Assembly (NCBI RefSeq): GCF_032854445.1
Contig: NC_088300.1
Coordinates: 55,838,984 to 55,902,983 of the forward strand
Source of the DNA: Liolophura sinensis
Taxonomy: Eukaryota; Mollusca; Polyplacophora; Chitonida; Chitonidae
Direction of reading: 5' to 3'
DNA length: 64,000 bases
Position 1 is the first letter of the stretch. Every line of letters begins with the position of its first letter. The position numbers and the translations under genes were made by a program. Shown here piece by piece: positions 1 through 9,751 of this stretch. The notes under the pieces were generated by a model. It worked only from the letters and a program-made list of their open reading frames with translations, ran no database searches and had not been told where the DNA came from.

Positions 1-888
1 TATAGTGTGACCACTAAAACGGGCACATTCAGATTACTGTGGTACATGTGTGTGATACAGCATGGAAGATAAGACATGATCTGAACATCTTCAGTCTCAT
101 GAATATAGCAGGAGTCGCACTTCCTGCAACGCATCTAAGGTGGGAGCCTGGGGGTACATGAAATCAAGACTGTCATATAACTATGCATGGACATCATGGT
201 AGAAAACTGAACCAAAGTATCAAATTAATATACAGGGTGCATAGTGGAGATAAACTGCGAGAAAATGCTGCTTCATTTGACACCTGTCAGGTTACAGGAA
301 TGAAAAAAATGCTTTCACTGGTTTGACTGTGACTTTTAGTCAGGAGGTTTGTCAGGTACCTGTTAATGTACCTGTCAGGTACCTACAACTCTATGCATAC
401 CAGTTTCCTCCACCCAGAAACTCTACCAGTGTCCAGTGAGTGAAACATTCTTGAGTATATCAGCATACAATGAATCAAGAAAAGAACACAGAAATGATGT
501 GATCAGAAGGCTGTGTGTTCATGAGAAAGAGAATGAGAAGTACATAAGGATAATATCCATGTACCGGTAACTAGATGTGGGTGTGACAAAGAAGAAAGAT
601 GGACAAGATGTGTATAAACTAGTTTTGTCATTCAAGCAGTAGCTGTGATAAGAGGACTCTAGTTATAAGATAAGTGGCGTAATTGACATGGCATTTATCT
701 TATACATTTTTAATGGAACATTTAAGACAGGACAAGAAACTTTCAGGTTTCTGCTGCTTCTATTCATCCCAAGGCCTTGACGGCAATAAGTGGTCAGCAG
801 TGTTCTCATGCGTGAAGTTCACTGGAGTCCACTTGCATTCCACCAATATAACATGACATGCGGGAGAGATGGCCAGTAAGTCCTCAAA
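1..888. other. Gene-free stretch, no clear feature
   Basis: I see no supported gene here. A 12-base direct repeat (TGTCAGGTACCT) occurs at about 350-361 and again at 373-384, with a related CCTGTCAGGTTACAGG just upstream. Otherwise the stretch is unique-looking AT-rich sequence. Confidence 0.5.
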
Positions 889-1073
889 GAGCCCAGTTCA
901 TGCTGGCTTCCTTTCGGGTCATAAGTGGGAAGGTCTTTAAGCAACCTGCGCATGAGCGTGAATTTCCACTGGGCTCTGCCCAGTTTCCTTTCACCATAAT
1001 GCTGGCCACCATCGTATAAGTGAGATATTCTTGAGTACAGTGTAAAACATCAATTAAATAAATAAATAAATTT
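889..1073 (+). mobile_element. tRNA-derived SINE, 5'-truncated, plus orientation
   Basis: This copy aligns by eye with the reverse complement of the element at 9081-9284. They share, in order, a 'CATGCTGGCTTCC' block, 'GTGGGAAGGTCT', 'CTGGGCTCTGCCC', 'CCATAATGCTGGCC', 'GTATAAGTGA.ATATTCTTGAG' and an (AAAT)n tail near 1057-1073. The tRNA-like head is nearly gone; only a scrap of the box B region remains near 889-900. SINEs of this build are known from mollusc genomes. They have no coding capacity and are copied by LINE reverse transcriptases. The short ATG frame on the other strand is a by-product of the repeat. Confidence 0.8.
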
Positions 1074-1721
1074 CTCAAATCTTGATCGTTTAACAACAGT
1101 CAAATAAAATAAATACAGAAAATTTGGTAATAAATTGTATTACTTTCAAATGCCAGTAACACCTGATATATCTCGTGCACATCTCCACACAGCAATACGC
1201 TTTTAATAGTCCCATCTCCACAATATTATGCATGCATTCATAATAGTTTCAGCGTAAGCATTTGAAATTGTGTTCAGTATTAGTTAATACCCATGTATGG
1301 AAGTACCGGTACTGGAAATTGTAATACCGGTACTGAGATATAATCTGGTCAGCCGTATTCAGTAGTGAATGGGAAGTTAGTCACGGGGATGGCAGGCTTT
1401 AATCTGGAAAATAAGGGAATTACTGTATATGACGTCAGATTTCATCCATGGTTACGTTTCTCATTTTGTCTGATTGTGAGAGTTGTATTGATATTTAAAG
1501 GTTTGTTTAGGGGGTGGTACCTTACTGAAAAGTCGATAGTTTCAGCTCCTAAGATAATATTTGTTTTTACCTTCATTTGTCTTAAAGATGCACATTTTAG
1601 GACGAAATTTTGGTCAAATATGGTGCTTTCAGCATAAAGTTTGAGTTCAAATTCATCCTGTTATCCCACTGTAGGCATGTTGCTTTATATTATACATGTA
1701 AATAAACATCAACACGTCATG
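1074..1721. other. Gene-free stretch
   Basis: AT-rich sequence without a recognisable gene. An ATG frame at 1389-1637 (82 codons) has a reasonable start context (GGGGATGGC) and a hydrophobic middle, but I see no homology, splice signals or codon bias that would support it. Confidence 0.4.
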
Positions 1722-1862
1722 CAAGATTATCACATAGATATGTGTGATATTTTTCTGAAGTTATATAATGTAACATTTACTTACAGATGCATGCAAAAAT
1801 CATCACATAGATATGTGGTGTTATTAGTTGTATAGTATAACATTTATATATAGATGCATACT
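1722..1862. repeat. Diverged 73-bp tandem duplication
   Basis: Two copies lie head to tail. Each starts with 'ATCACATAGATATGTG' (at 1729 and 1802, a 73-base period), continues through a 'TATA.TATAACATTTA' block and ends with 'TAGATGCAT' or 'CAGATGCAT'. The second copy has several substitutions and is a little shorter. A local slippage or unequal crossover event explains it. Confidence 0.65.
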
Positions 1863-2778
1863 TGTATAATAATAATATAATAATATTTGTGCAAATTATG
1901 TAAGAATGTTCTGCTGTTAAAGGAATATAACAAGTAAAAGCTATAGTAAGTTGTGTCTTCTCTAAAATGCCTTGCGTTGTATTGATTCAATAGCATTTTC
2001 GTATTCAATTACGCTTTCTGAAAGCAGAAAGAACAGATTGGTAAATTAGTCAGTTCGGGTCTAGGGACGACAACTGTCTAATACTACTTTCAATCACCGC
2101 TGACAAGGTTATCTCCCCTACAGCAATTCTAAAATCACAACGTACATATGGATGCACCAGCTGAGCGCCAGTGGCTAAGAGTCGTAGAAAGGTAACGGAT
2201 ACGCCCAACTTCTAAAGCAGTGTGTGCTTTATTGATGTCAACTTTTGCATGGATAATGTTCATGCCTTTTACAGAAACTAGTGCTTTCTCAATGCAATTT
2301 AAACCAACTTCAAGTAGGCCTACATGTATCCCCTTGTATATAAAGTAGTCTTTTACGTACCGGTACATCTACATGTGGCCAAATGACGAGGAGTATTTAT
2401 GATGTCAGTATTGAAGTTTTCTTGTACAGGTAAAAAATGGTAGATTATAATGATGCAGTGCACTTTCGATTAAGATTAAAATTGTTGTGGATTTTTCTGC
2501 AGAGCAGAAAGCAAGGCATATAACAACGAATGTTGTTGTAGTATAGTGGAACCGTATTAGTTTACGTGATTTAATAAATATCATTATAATCATGGCTTGA
2601 ATTGGGCTACATTAACAATATATGGACAGCCATTCCGCTGAGATTCTCGTGATTGGTTGCTGCACTGGTATAGCAAAACTTGGATATATATACTCTCTTT
2701 CTTAAGTCATACTGGAACCCTCGCTGGCTAATTGATACAAGGCTTTGTTTCCGCCTAATTTGATATCCACCTGATCAG
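1863..2778. other. Gene-free stretch
   Basis: AT-rich, with only short chance frames on both strands. No splice-supported exon or known repeat was recognised. Confidence 0.4.
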
Positions 2779-2987
2779 TGAGGTCGCCGGGTCGAATTTA
2801 GCTCTCGCCGCTTGGGTAGTGACTCAGTACAGCCAGAAGGTTCATCAGGCAGACGTCTACTTGGCGAAGATCGCAGGTTAATTCCGCGCCCTCCGGATTC
2901 CTCCCCCATGAAATTGACCAGAGTGGTATAGGCGCTGACAAATTCTTGATTATGGCCATAGTCATCAATAAAATAATTAAATGAAAA
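2779..2987 (+). mobile_element. tRNA-derived SINE, second subfamily, plus orientation
   Basis: The element begins with a box-B-like 'GCCGGGTCGAATTTAG' near 2785-2800. Its tail half reads 'CGGATTCCTCCCCCATGAAA', then 'GTGGTATAGGCGCTGA.AAATTCTTGATTATGG', and ends in an A-rich tail with AATAAAATAATTAAAT. Block by block this matches the tail of the SINE at 9081-9284 (CGGTTTCCT, CCATAATG, CGTATAAGTGAA, ATTCTTGAG, AAATAAAT), but at a level that marks another subfamily. The 5' half of the tRNA-like head is not evident. Non-coding. Confidence 0.6.
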
Positions 2988-3490
2988 ACTTATTACTATA
3001 AATTATAATGCAACACTGTCAGTGTGTGCGGATTTAACTTCAATGGAGTAAACACCAAATCAGGTTGAGGGAGATGAGGCACTATGGACTTAGGCCTACA
3101 TAGACTTTGTCATAGGGGTGCTCTTGTATAGGCTGTACAGTCGAGTCAATTAGTTTTAAAATATTTTAAGCCACAAGATCGAGCCTGTGTTTGTCTCGGT
3201 CATGCACATATTACACTATAGTGACGACATTCAATCACAAAATGACCAGTTCTTATGTGTTTAGCTTAATAATGCTGATGTATTAAAAATATTTAAAGAG
3301 TATTCAAATGCCGTCCTTGGATAGATTATTAGAGTTGTGGATTCCTTTTCGGGACAATAAGCAGGCAACGACTCTCGTATTTGTCGTTTGCGCAATCTAA
3401 CGTTTGTTGAACACCAAATTTCTTCAGCTGCCAATGATGTGTAGGCTACATAGGTGTACATAGCAGAAGGCTAAGGTCGTCAGTGTCTTG
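2988..3490. other. Gene-free stretch
   Basis: No recognisable gene or repeat. Both strands carry only short chance frames. Confidence 0.4.
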
Positions 3491-3616
3491 CACTTTAGTG
3501 TTTACCCCAGGCACTGTAGTTTTTACCCAGGGCACTTTAGTGTTTACCCCGGGCACTCTAGTTTTTACCCCATGCACTCGAGTTTTTGCCCCGGGCGCTC
3601 TAGTTTCCTCCACCCG
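3491..3616. repeat. 21-bp minisatellite, six units
   Basis: Six head-to-tail 21-base units start at 3491, 3512, 3533, 3554, 3575 and 3596. Each has the form CACTNTAGT.TTTACCCCNGG, with one to four substitutions between neighbours; the last unit is most diverged. Because 21 is a multiple of three, the array stays open on both strands. Plus-strand reading gives the heptad T-L-V-F-T-P-G and minus-strand reading gives V-P-G-V-N-T-K. I take this openness as a consequence of unit length, not as evidence of a protein. Confidence 0.85.
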
Positions 3617-4588
3617 CAATACCGTGAAGTACTTAATTTTCCCGGATTTCACAGTCAATAATGTACCGCGAAAAATAATTCCAGCGAAAAAAAATATCCA
3701 GTACTGAATCATATACTACAGGCAATGGTAATAATGAAGTGAAATCTTTGCCAGGGTCAAGGGAATTGCGCTAAGAAAGCACGACGGGCCAGCTAAATTT
3801 TTTTACAGCAGGGATGGGAACTTATGGTTTGAATATATAAAAATTCTGGTGCTAAGGCTTGGTGGGTATAAAACGAATTGGCAGTTTATTCGTCTTTAGT
3901 TTGATCAATCTTCACTATGCCCGTAAAGTGAGAGAAAAGTAGATACCAGCACGTGCTGGCTTTTAATGAATGTGGCTCTGATACACGCTATCCCATTGGC
4001 TGTGTCTCTCCTGTGGTCCAATAAATGAGCTTGTAACAAACTGTGAAGCGTGTACAACAACACAATGGCCGTTTGACAGCTGCCACAATGTTTGCGCTTT
4101 CTCACCTGCTACAGAGGACGGTTAAAACCGAAAACAATGCAAAACTTTAACGTGTTGCTTGATAAAGAATGAGTGACTGGCGCCGATAATGGTGAATTCA
4201 TATGTTTTTCGTTGAACTGTTCAAAAGGTGGCAGATAACTTTGCCAAGTGTTTAAAAGTACTCAAGAAGTGACTCCTGTTTGAGTACTGCTCACGGTAGG
4301 TGCGAAAGTAATCTTCTTACTTAGTGATACTCCATCCCCTATTGTTTTAATCTCTGATCCAGATCACGAGGATTAGCGACACCGCAGGAAACAAAGGAGG
4401 ATTGAAGCCACCCATGATGATACCTGTTTGACTTGCGTTAATAATTTCGGCCATATTATATCTTTGAAAATTTTATGATTTGTTCTTCAGTATTCTCTTA
4501 AATACGCGAAACTCAATTCCCGCGAACATATTTTTGGAGAATATCCGCGAAAATAAATTCCAGCGAATAATAAGGACTTTACAGTATT
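3617..4588. other. Gene-free stretch with a repeated CGCGAAAA motif
   Basis: A block reading 'CGCGAAAAATAATTCCAGCG' near 3667-3686 recurs as 'CGCGAAAATAAATTCCAGCG' near 4547-4566. A TATAAAA sequence occurs near 3866, but no gene start follows it. The two blocks may be pieces of one dispersed element. No coding region is supported. Confidence 0.4.
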
Positions 4589-4656
4589 GACCGACATGGT
4601 ATAAGTGAACAAAAAATTCATGGCGTTAAACAACGATCAAATAAATAAATAAATAC
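4589..4656 (+). mobile_element. SINE tail fragment, plus orientation
   Basis: Only the 3' end of the same SINE family is present: 'GACATGGTATAAGTGAA', a degraded middle, then 'GGCGTTAAACAACGATCAAA' and an (AATA)n tail ending near 4656. It is heavily truncated at the 5' side, as is common for retroposons. Confidence 0.6.
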
Positions 4657-5101
4657 ATTTTAAGACTCGCTCTTCCAGTCAAGGTTCGAATATCTCAATC
4701 GATTTATAGATACGCCAGAGGGACGTTGACTTGCATCATGTTGACAAGAATGTTCCGCCTTAACGTTGCCATAAAACCATCATTAAAAAGCAACAATCCT
4801 CTTCGTAACAGATTGAAAAAATGTCTACAGACTTAGGGTAAGCTCCACAGAGTTACTGAAATATATATGAATTTACATTACAGCAAATGACGACAGTGTG
4901 ATAGTTGCCGGGCGGTAACACGTAATCGGTGAAATACGGCCTCTTGTCAGACTGACGACTGTTTTAAGAATTCGCCCCTTCACCATAGGTTGTCTTCTGT
5001 ATAGATCTCAGATTATCTGTTTAACGAGATAGTTCGTCGGGATAACAAAAGAAATGTTTTTTTCTTACCAAATTGAAGACTGTTCTATCTTGCCTACACA
5101 G

Positions 5102-5288
5102 ATATCATTCAATGCCAGGAGCTTCAGTTGGGGGGTCTAAAGCCGACGTTATGCTCGTACCTCGGTTGCCATGTAGAAATGAATGTGAAATTCTAGATAT
5201 AGAGTCATCTACCTTCCGCTGCAGACATCCAACGCAAATTGTTCAGAGTCTTATATTTTTCATTTTTGTGGGGAGGGGAAAGGGGTAA
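5102..5288 (+). CDS. Possible coding exon, unrecognised
   Basis: A good splice acceptor (CTATCTTGCCTACACAG, ending at 5101) is followed by an open frame to a TAA at 5286-5288. It starts YHSMPGASVGGSKADV and contains a cysteine cluster 'PRLPCRNECE' with further cysteines downstream. The residue mix looks more protein-like than most frames here, and the PCRNxCE pattern faintly recalls cysteine-rich extracellular domains, but I cannot name a family. No convincing donor lies inside, so it would have to be a terminal exon. No matching upstream exon was found. It could well be a chance frame. Confidence 0.18.
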
Positions 5289-6397
5289 ACAAAGCCGTTT
5301 TAGCGGTGTTCCACAAACGAAAAAAAAAAATACAAAAAAATTAAATAATCCTCCTCCCGCATCTAAAAAAGAATACAGAGAAAATAAATCAAGAAAATCA
5401 GATATCACGCTTTATTGCATCACAAGAATGGCATGTTCTCAAATGACATTACATGGCTAAGGACTTCTGCAATAAGTCGACCAGGTCACGATCGTGTCTT
5501 TAGAACTGTCCACGCCCAGATATATAGCATCCTTACCACGTCCATTAAGTGACATATTTGTTCTTTAACCCGGCCTCCAAGAACCCTGGCTCCTATATCT
5601 CAAGTGGACAGCTTCTTTGTCTTGTCACCGGGGTATTAGCTGGATTAAGAAGGATTAACGGTTATCCGATAAGCCTTGATCATGGCTTTTCCCAGACACA
5701 TTAATAGGCCAAGAATGTTTGTGTAGTGACATGTGTCTAGGAGACTTAAACACGTCTTAGATATAACTATGTTAAGACGCATGTACTTTGATATATGACT
5801 CTAACACTAGAACAGAAGTGATGCTTTGACGCACACATCGTTTGAACAAAAAATGAAGAAAATGGTAGTTATAAGAAAGAGCTGGATTTAAGAACACTGC
5901 ACAGGGGTTGTCTGTCATAAAAATGAAAATACTTCTAAGGGTGTAAAAAGTCTTACAATATGGTATTTTGGGGTGCATTTTCCACTGTGTAAGGCCAGTA
6001 TAATTTATTCCAGTTTATTGATGTCTTGTTTATTCCGGTAATTTAACCATGAGTATTTCGGAATCTTTGAATCATTATGATGATCGTTTAACAGAACGTT
6101 TTAGAACTTGAACACCCTGAAAGGGGCTGTTTAAATATTGAGTGAACACATGCGATCTGACCATGACTGACAGTTATCCGATGTTTGGTCGTTTTCTTCC
6201 TGGAATTTGGATGATATGGTCAAGATTGTGTTAAACCACGCGGGGTGTATGCAGCGCGCACTTTTGTACAAGCTTGACCCTGCACTTGTGCGAGGTCACG
6301 CGACAACAATTTCATGTGGCTAACCATCAAGGCGTGCAGAATTTGCTTGTGATTAGAAAAAAACACGCTTACAGTCCATGAGAGATAAATAATTCTC
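5289..6397. other. Gene-free stretch
   Basis: A poly(A) run at about 5320-5340 and otherwise unique-looking sequence. The part after about 6200 probably includes the 5' flank of Tc1 remnant A, but I could not define its terminal inverted repeat. Confidence 0.4.
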
Positions 6398-7131
6398 ATG
6401 CCACGGCTTTCAAATATTGAACGTGAACGTGCAATTGCCATGCGCCACGCTGACCAGTCCACTGTGGCTGTTGCACGTGTCATGAGATGCAGTAGGCGAA
6501 CAATTCACAATCTGAGGACACGTGTGCTTCAAAAGGGATCGTGTGACGACACATGCCGAAGACAATCGAATTCGGATACATCATTTGCGCAATCGTTTTA
6601 CGACAGCCACTTCAACCAGTAATGCATTGCCTAGGGGTCACGTAACTGCCCAGACCATACGAACTTGCGCCCTGCCCATCTTCTTGTTCGACGTCCTTAT
6701 TTTGGGCCGATTCTGACACAGATAGACCCGAGCGAACGACTACGCTGGGCACTGGAACCAGAGACAGTGGAATAGGGTTGTGTTTAGGGACGAATCACGT
6801 TTTACGCTGGGTTTTACCGATGGATTTGCTGACCTTGTCCCGAACTGGTACCACTCTTGGCTGCTCATATGGTGGGAACCTCCAATTCAACAGGACAATA
6901 CGGCACCACACACAGTTAAGTTGACACGAAGTTTCCTGCAAAATGTGGGTAGGGCCTACTGACGTCATAGAGTGGTCATCGAACTCACCTGAGCTCAGTT
7001 CCATCGAACGCGTATGGGATGCTCTTAGAAGAAGCCTTCGTGCCTTGAGATGTCACTCCCAGAATGTTCAAGAGATTGGCGCCATGTTGGTACAGCAATG
7101 CCACAAGTATGCTGTGTTAGGCAGTCAATGA
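6398..7131 (+). pseudogene. Decayed Tc1/mariner transposase (remnant A)
   Basis: The frame opens at ATG 6398 with a Tc1-type DNA-binding region (MPRLSNIERERAIAMR, then a helix-turn-helix-like SRRTIHNLR). The protein is then spread over all three frames: 'RVTTHAEDNRIR' and 'HLRNRFTTATSTSN' in a second frame (6537-6620), 'VVFRDESRFT' carrying the first catalytic Asp near 6776-6805, 'IQQDNTAPHTVKLTR' with the second Asp near 6883-6930, and 'NSPELSSIERVWDALRR' with the final acidic residue near 6976-7032. Spacing between the first two acidic motifs is much shorter than the family norm, so some 45-50 codons appear deleted. It has multiple frameshifts and stops and cannot make a working enzyme. A functional Tc1 transposase would cut and reinsert its element at TA sites. 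Confidence 0.85.
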
Positions 7132-7200
7132 GACAACCTTGTCTTGCTGTTGTGAATGTGAGTTGGACGGGAGTGGGTCAGGGTGGAAGGCGTGAGGATG

Positions 7201-7232
7201 GAAAGTGGGGGAGGGCGGGGGGGGGGGGGAGC
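7201..7232 (+). other. G-rich tract, quadruplex-capable
   Basis: The plus strand reads GTGGGGGAGGGC followed by an uninterrupted run of 13 Gs and then AGCG. Four G-runs with one-base loops satisfy the usual quadruplex pattern. It lies just 3' of Tc1 remnant A. Confidence 0.55.
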
Positions 7233-7634
7233 GATGGCTTGAGCATACGCGGTACTGAACAAGCTCCAGTACAGATGGCTGGTACCCCATCATGCCACTG
7301 TTCACTTTGGAGGGTGCAACATCTTAATGCCTAATCCTGTTTTAGTGTAGGCTCATTACATCCATAAACTAAATTGACGGCCAAAAAAAACTTTAAGACT
7401 CCGTGAGTTAAATGTAACCAGCCTTTTCAGTAAATTAATACCAAATTATTGTAGGTAAACATTGTACGAAGCATATTCCCATGTGCGACAAGTGTCATAT
7501 ACGGCCACACGAATTTGTTTTGAGACAACGAAGAAAGCTGAAAAATCACGTGACTCATGGATGGCCGCAACTGCACATGTAATAAGTGTATAAAAATGTT
7601 ACACACAGTGTGCTGGACTGACTAAAAACCAGCA
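7233..7634. other. Spacer between the two Tc1 remnants
   Basis: No gene. The block 'TTGACGGCCAAAAAAAACTT' near 7373-7392 resembles the outer end of Tc1-like elements and may be the left end of remnant B, but I found no matching inverted copy on the right side, so the element boundaries stay open. Confidence 0.35.
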
Positions 7635-8078
7635 ATGCATCGACTGACTCCAGAACAACGCGAGAGGGCTCTGGGTATGGTATACATGGGAGCCACCCAT
7701 GCCACATTGCAAGGACCTTCGGCTGCTCTCGTGTAACTGTGTCAAACTTGATGCAACGTTACAGACACACAGGGCAGACATCGGACAGGCCAAGAAGAGG
7801 CAGGCCTAGGGTAACTATGCCCAGAGAAGACGGGTACCTGTGCCCCTTACCCCAGGCAGACCGTGTTCAGGAGACTCAAGTCTCACGGAATTAGGGCCTG
7901 TCGACCATTCAGAGGGCAGTTGTTGACATCCGAACATCGTCGCCAGAGGTTGCGATGGGGTCGAATTGTACGCCGTTGGCGGCGACGTGAATGGCAACGT
8001 GTTGTTTTCACGGATGAAAGCCGCTTCTGCCTGTTCCGCGCCGATGGCAGACAGCGAGTTTACCGTCGAAGAGGCGAA

Positions 8079-8118
8079 CATCATGCGTCCAGGAGGTGCA
8101 TCATGCGTCCAGGAGGTG
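8079..8118 (+). repeat. Perfect 20-bp tandem duplication inside remnant B
   Basis: The 20 bases beginning CATCATGCGTCC at 8079 are repeated without change at 8099. The duplication shifts the transposase frame just after the DESRF catalytic motif and must postdate loss of selection on the enzyme. Confidence 0.9.
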
Positions 8119-8258
8119 GTACCGTTTGTTGACAGCAACGTGATGGTGTAGGGTGGGATTTGGGGAGAGGAACGGACACTACTGGTCATCATCCACAGGA
8201 ACCTAACAGCTCAAAGTTACGTGGATGAAATTCTACGTCCTGATGTCCAGCCATTCCT

Positions 8259-8583
8259 TCAACAGCAGACCAATCCTGGGTCGAGTCACACCTAAGACTT
8301 GAAAAGAGGAAGTTGTAACTTCCTCGCTTGGCGTTCAGCATGAAGGGGATAGTGCAACGACTGGATGACCCGTATCAGTATAATGGCTTGAGCGGGGTGG
8401 CCTACTTGCCTTCGGTAAGTCGTCTCAGTGAAGCAGCACTAGATAAAAGAGCGGTGGAAATCCGTCCTGCAACAAGGAGGTACATTACATATACCCTAAG
8501 GATTCATCCGTCGTCATATGACCGAAAAATTGTTGAGCACGACGTTAAACCCCAACCACTCACTCACTAACTCAACAGCAGAC
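8259..8583 (+). mobile_element. CACT-tailed SINE inserted in Tc1 remnant B, with 12-bp target-site duplication
   Basis: The inserted body runs from about 8271 to 8571 and is flanked by direct repeats TCAACAGCAGAC at 8259-8270 and 8572-8583. Removing it rejoins the transposase frame (PFLQQQT followed by RGVLYQHDNARP), which proves insertion after the DNA transposon. Internal landmarks are 'CTTGGCGTTCAGCATGAAGG', 'TAGTGCAACGACTGGATGAC', 'GAAGCAGCACTAGATAAA', 'CATATGACCGAAAAATTGTT' and 'GAGCACGACGTTAAACC', then a CACTCACTCACT tail. I recognise this build as a SINE common in mollusc genomes. It has no coding capacity. Confidence 0.88.
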
Positions 8584-9067
8584 ACGTGGTGTCCTGTACC
8601 AGCATGACAACGCCAGACCCCATACAGCTCGAGTTGTGCAGAACCTCCTGGACGCCAACGACGTCAACGTCTTGTCGTGGGCTGCACGTTCCCCATATAT
8701 GTCCCCCATATCCTTTGGGATATCATGGGCCGTCGAGTAAGACAGCGGACATAGCTTGCAGCCAACCGACAAGAACTGGCGTTCGCTCTCCCAAGATGAT
8801 TGTCCCACGTCATCTCATCAGACGACTGACTTTTTCTATGCGTCGGAGAGTTTTTGCATGCATTGATGCAAGGGGTGGCCACACACGATATTGATTGCTT
8901 TTGATATTGACTGATTTTAAAATTAGTCTACGTTTTGTATTCTCTGCCCATTGTTAATCAAGATGGAATGGCTATTTTTCTACCCCTGCTCTGTTTGTTC
9001 ACTTGTAAAATGATTTGAGGGCTGCCTTGTCCGTTCTTGCTCAAGACTTTCAATATATAAAGGTCTT

Positions 9068-9297
9068 ATATATAAGATTATTTATTTATTTATTTATTTG
9101 ATTGGTATTTTACGCCGCACTCAAGAATATTTCACTTATACGACGGCGGAGAGCATTATGGCGGTAGGAAACCGGGCAGAGCCCGGGGGAAGCCCACGAC
9201 CATCCGCAGGTTGTTGGCAGACCTTCCCACGTACGGCCAGAGAGGAAGCCAGCATGAGCTGGACTTGAACTCACAGCGACCGCAATATATAAGATTA
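9068..9297 (-). mobile_element. tRNA-derived SINE, minus orientation, with 13-bp target-site duplication
   Basis: The body spans 9081-9284, bounded by ATATATAAGATTA at 9068-9080 and 9285-9297. Read on the minus strand it begins with the 3' half of a tRNA-like head, including box B 'GAGTTCAAGTCC', then 'CATGCTGGCTTCC', 'GGCCGTACGTGGGAAGGTCT', 'GGGCTCTGCCCGGTTTCC', 'GTATAAGTGAAATATTCTTG' and an (AAAT)n tail. Box A is absent, so the copy is 5'-truncated. This is the clearest member of the family in the window. Confidence 0.9.
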
Positions 9298-9475
9298 AAC
9301 ATTTCATATAAGATCATTATGTTAAATTTCAGTCATCCTGTTTTTTTCTTTGGAAAAATAAATTGATTTGATCTCTTTGTAAAGTTTCTTTTGGGCGTCA
9401 GTTTAGATTTATCCATTCTGTAAGACGGGTCTGAAGTTGGAGGTCACGTGACCACCCTTTCGTGTCTAAAGCAAA

Positions 9476-9751
9476 ATGGCGGCCCCAATGTTAAAAAACA
9501 TTGAAAAGGTCACTTTTAGCCACTTCGCTAGCGACCAGGAAGGCTTAGTTGTACAAAATAACGCCAAAATAAAACTCTGCAGAAATACTCAGACTATCTG
9601 GACAGCTAACAATAATATAAATCCAACGGATACAAGATCGCTGACAGCGATTCAAGAAAAGGCATTCTCCCATGTAATAACATTGGAGGGGGGGGGGGGG
9701 CGTTTCCTTCACCCATGCAGTTTGTTACTAAGGAGATCACGTGGCCCCTAG
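9476..9751 (+). CDS. Unrecognised open frame with strong start context
   Basis: The ATG at 9476 sits in AAAATGGCGGC, a good animal start context. It opens a frame of 91 codons beginning MAAPMLKNIEKVTFSHFA. The first 70 or so residues are hydrophilic and fairly protein-like. The last 20 are read through a 13-base G run (9688-9700) and are probably meaningless, so a real coding part would end or splice out before it. No donor stands out and I recognise no family. The region could be a small gene, a first exon, or a chance frame next to the transposon cluster. Confidence 0.2.
   Translation: MAAPMLKNIEKVTFSHFASDQEGLVVQNNAKIKLCRNTQTIWTANNNINPTDTRSLTAIQEKAFSHVITLEGGGGRFLHPCSLLLRRSRGP

Larger units (their letters stand above)
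7635..8894 (+). pseudogene. Decayed Tc1/mariner transposase (remnant B), interrupted by a SINE
   Basis: The frame starts at ATG 7635 (MHRLTPEQRERALGMV). A DNA-binding region follows in another frame: 'VTVSNLMQRYRHTGQTSDRP' and the AT-hook-like 'GRPR' near 7800. After a deletion come 'LKSHGIRACRPFRGQLL' and 'VVFTDESRFCLFRADGRQRV', with the first catalytic Asp near 8010. The second Asp lies in 'YQHDNARPHTARVVQ' (about 8598-8640). The third motif is damaged: between 'SPYMSPI' and 'WDIMGRRVRQR' about four bases are missing near 8710, removing the expected Glu. The C-terminus 'IRRLT..MRRRVFACIDARG' ends at TGA 8892-8894. A 20-bp perfect tandem duplication (8079-8098 and 8099-8118) and a SINE insertion (8271-8571) also break it. 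It is a different subfamily from remnant A. Confidence 0.88.

Noticed and set aside
1389-1637. 82-codon frame with good ATG context and a hydrophobic centre
   Set aside because: No signal peptide layout, no splice sites, AT-rich codon use matching the background.
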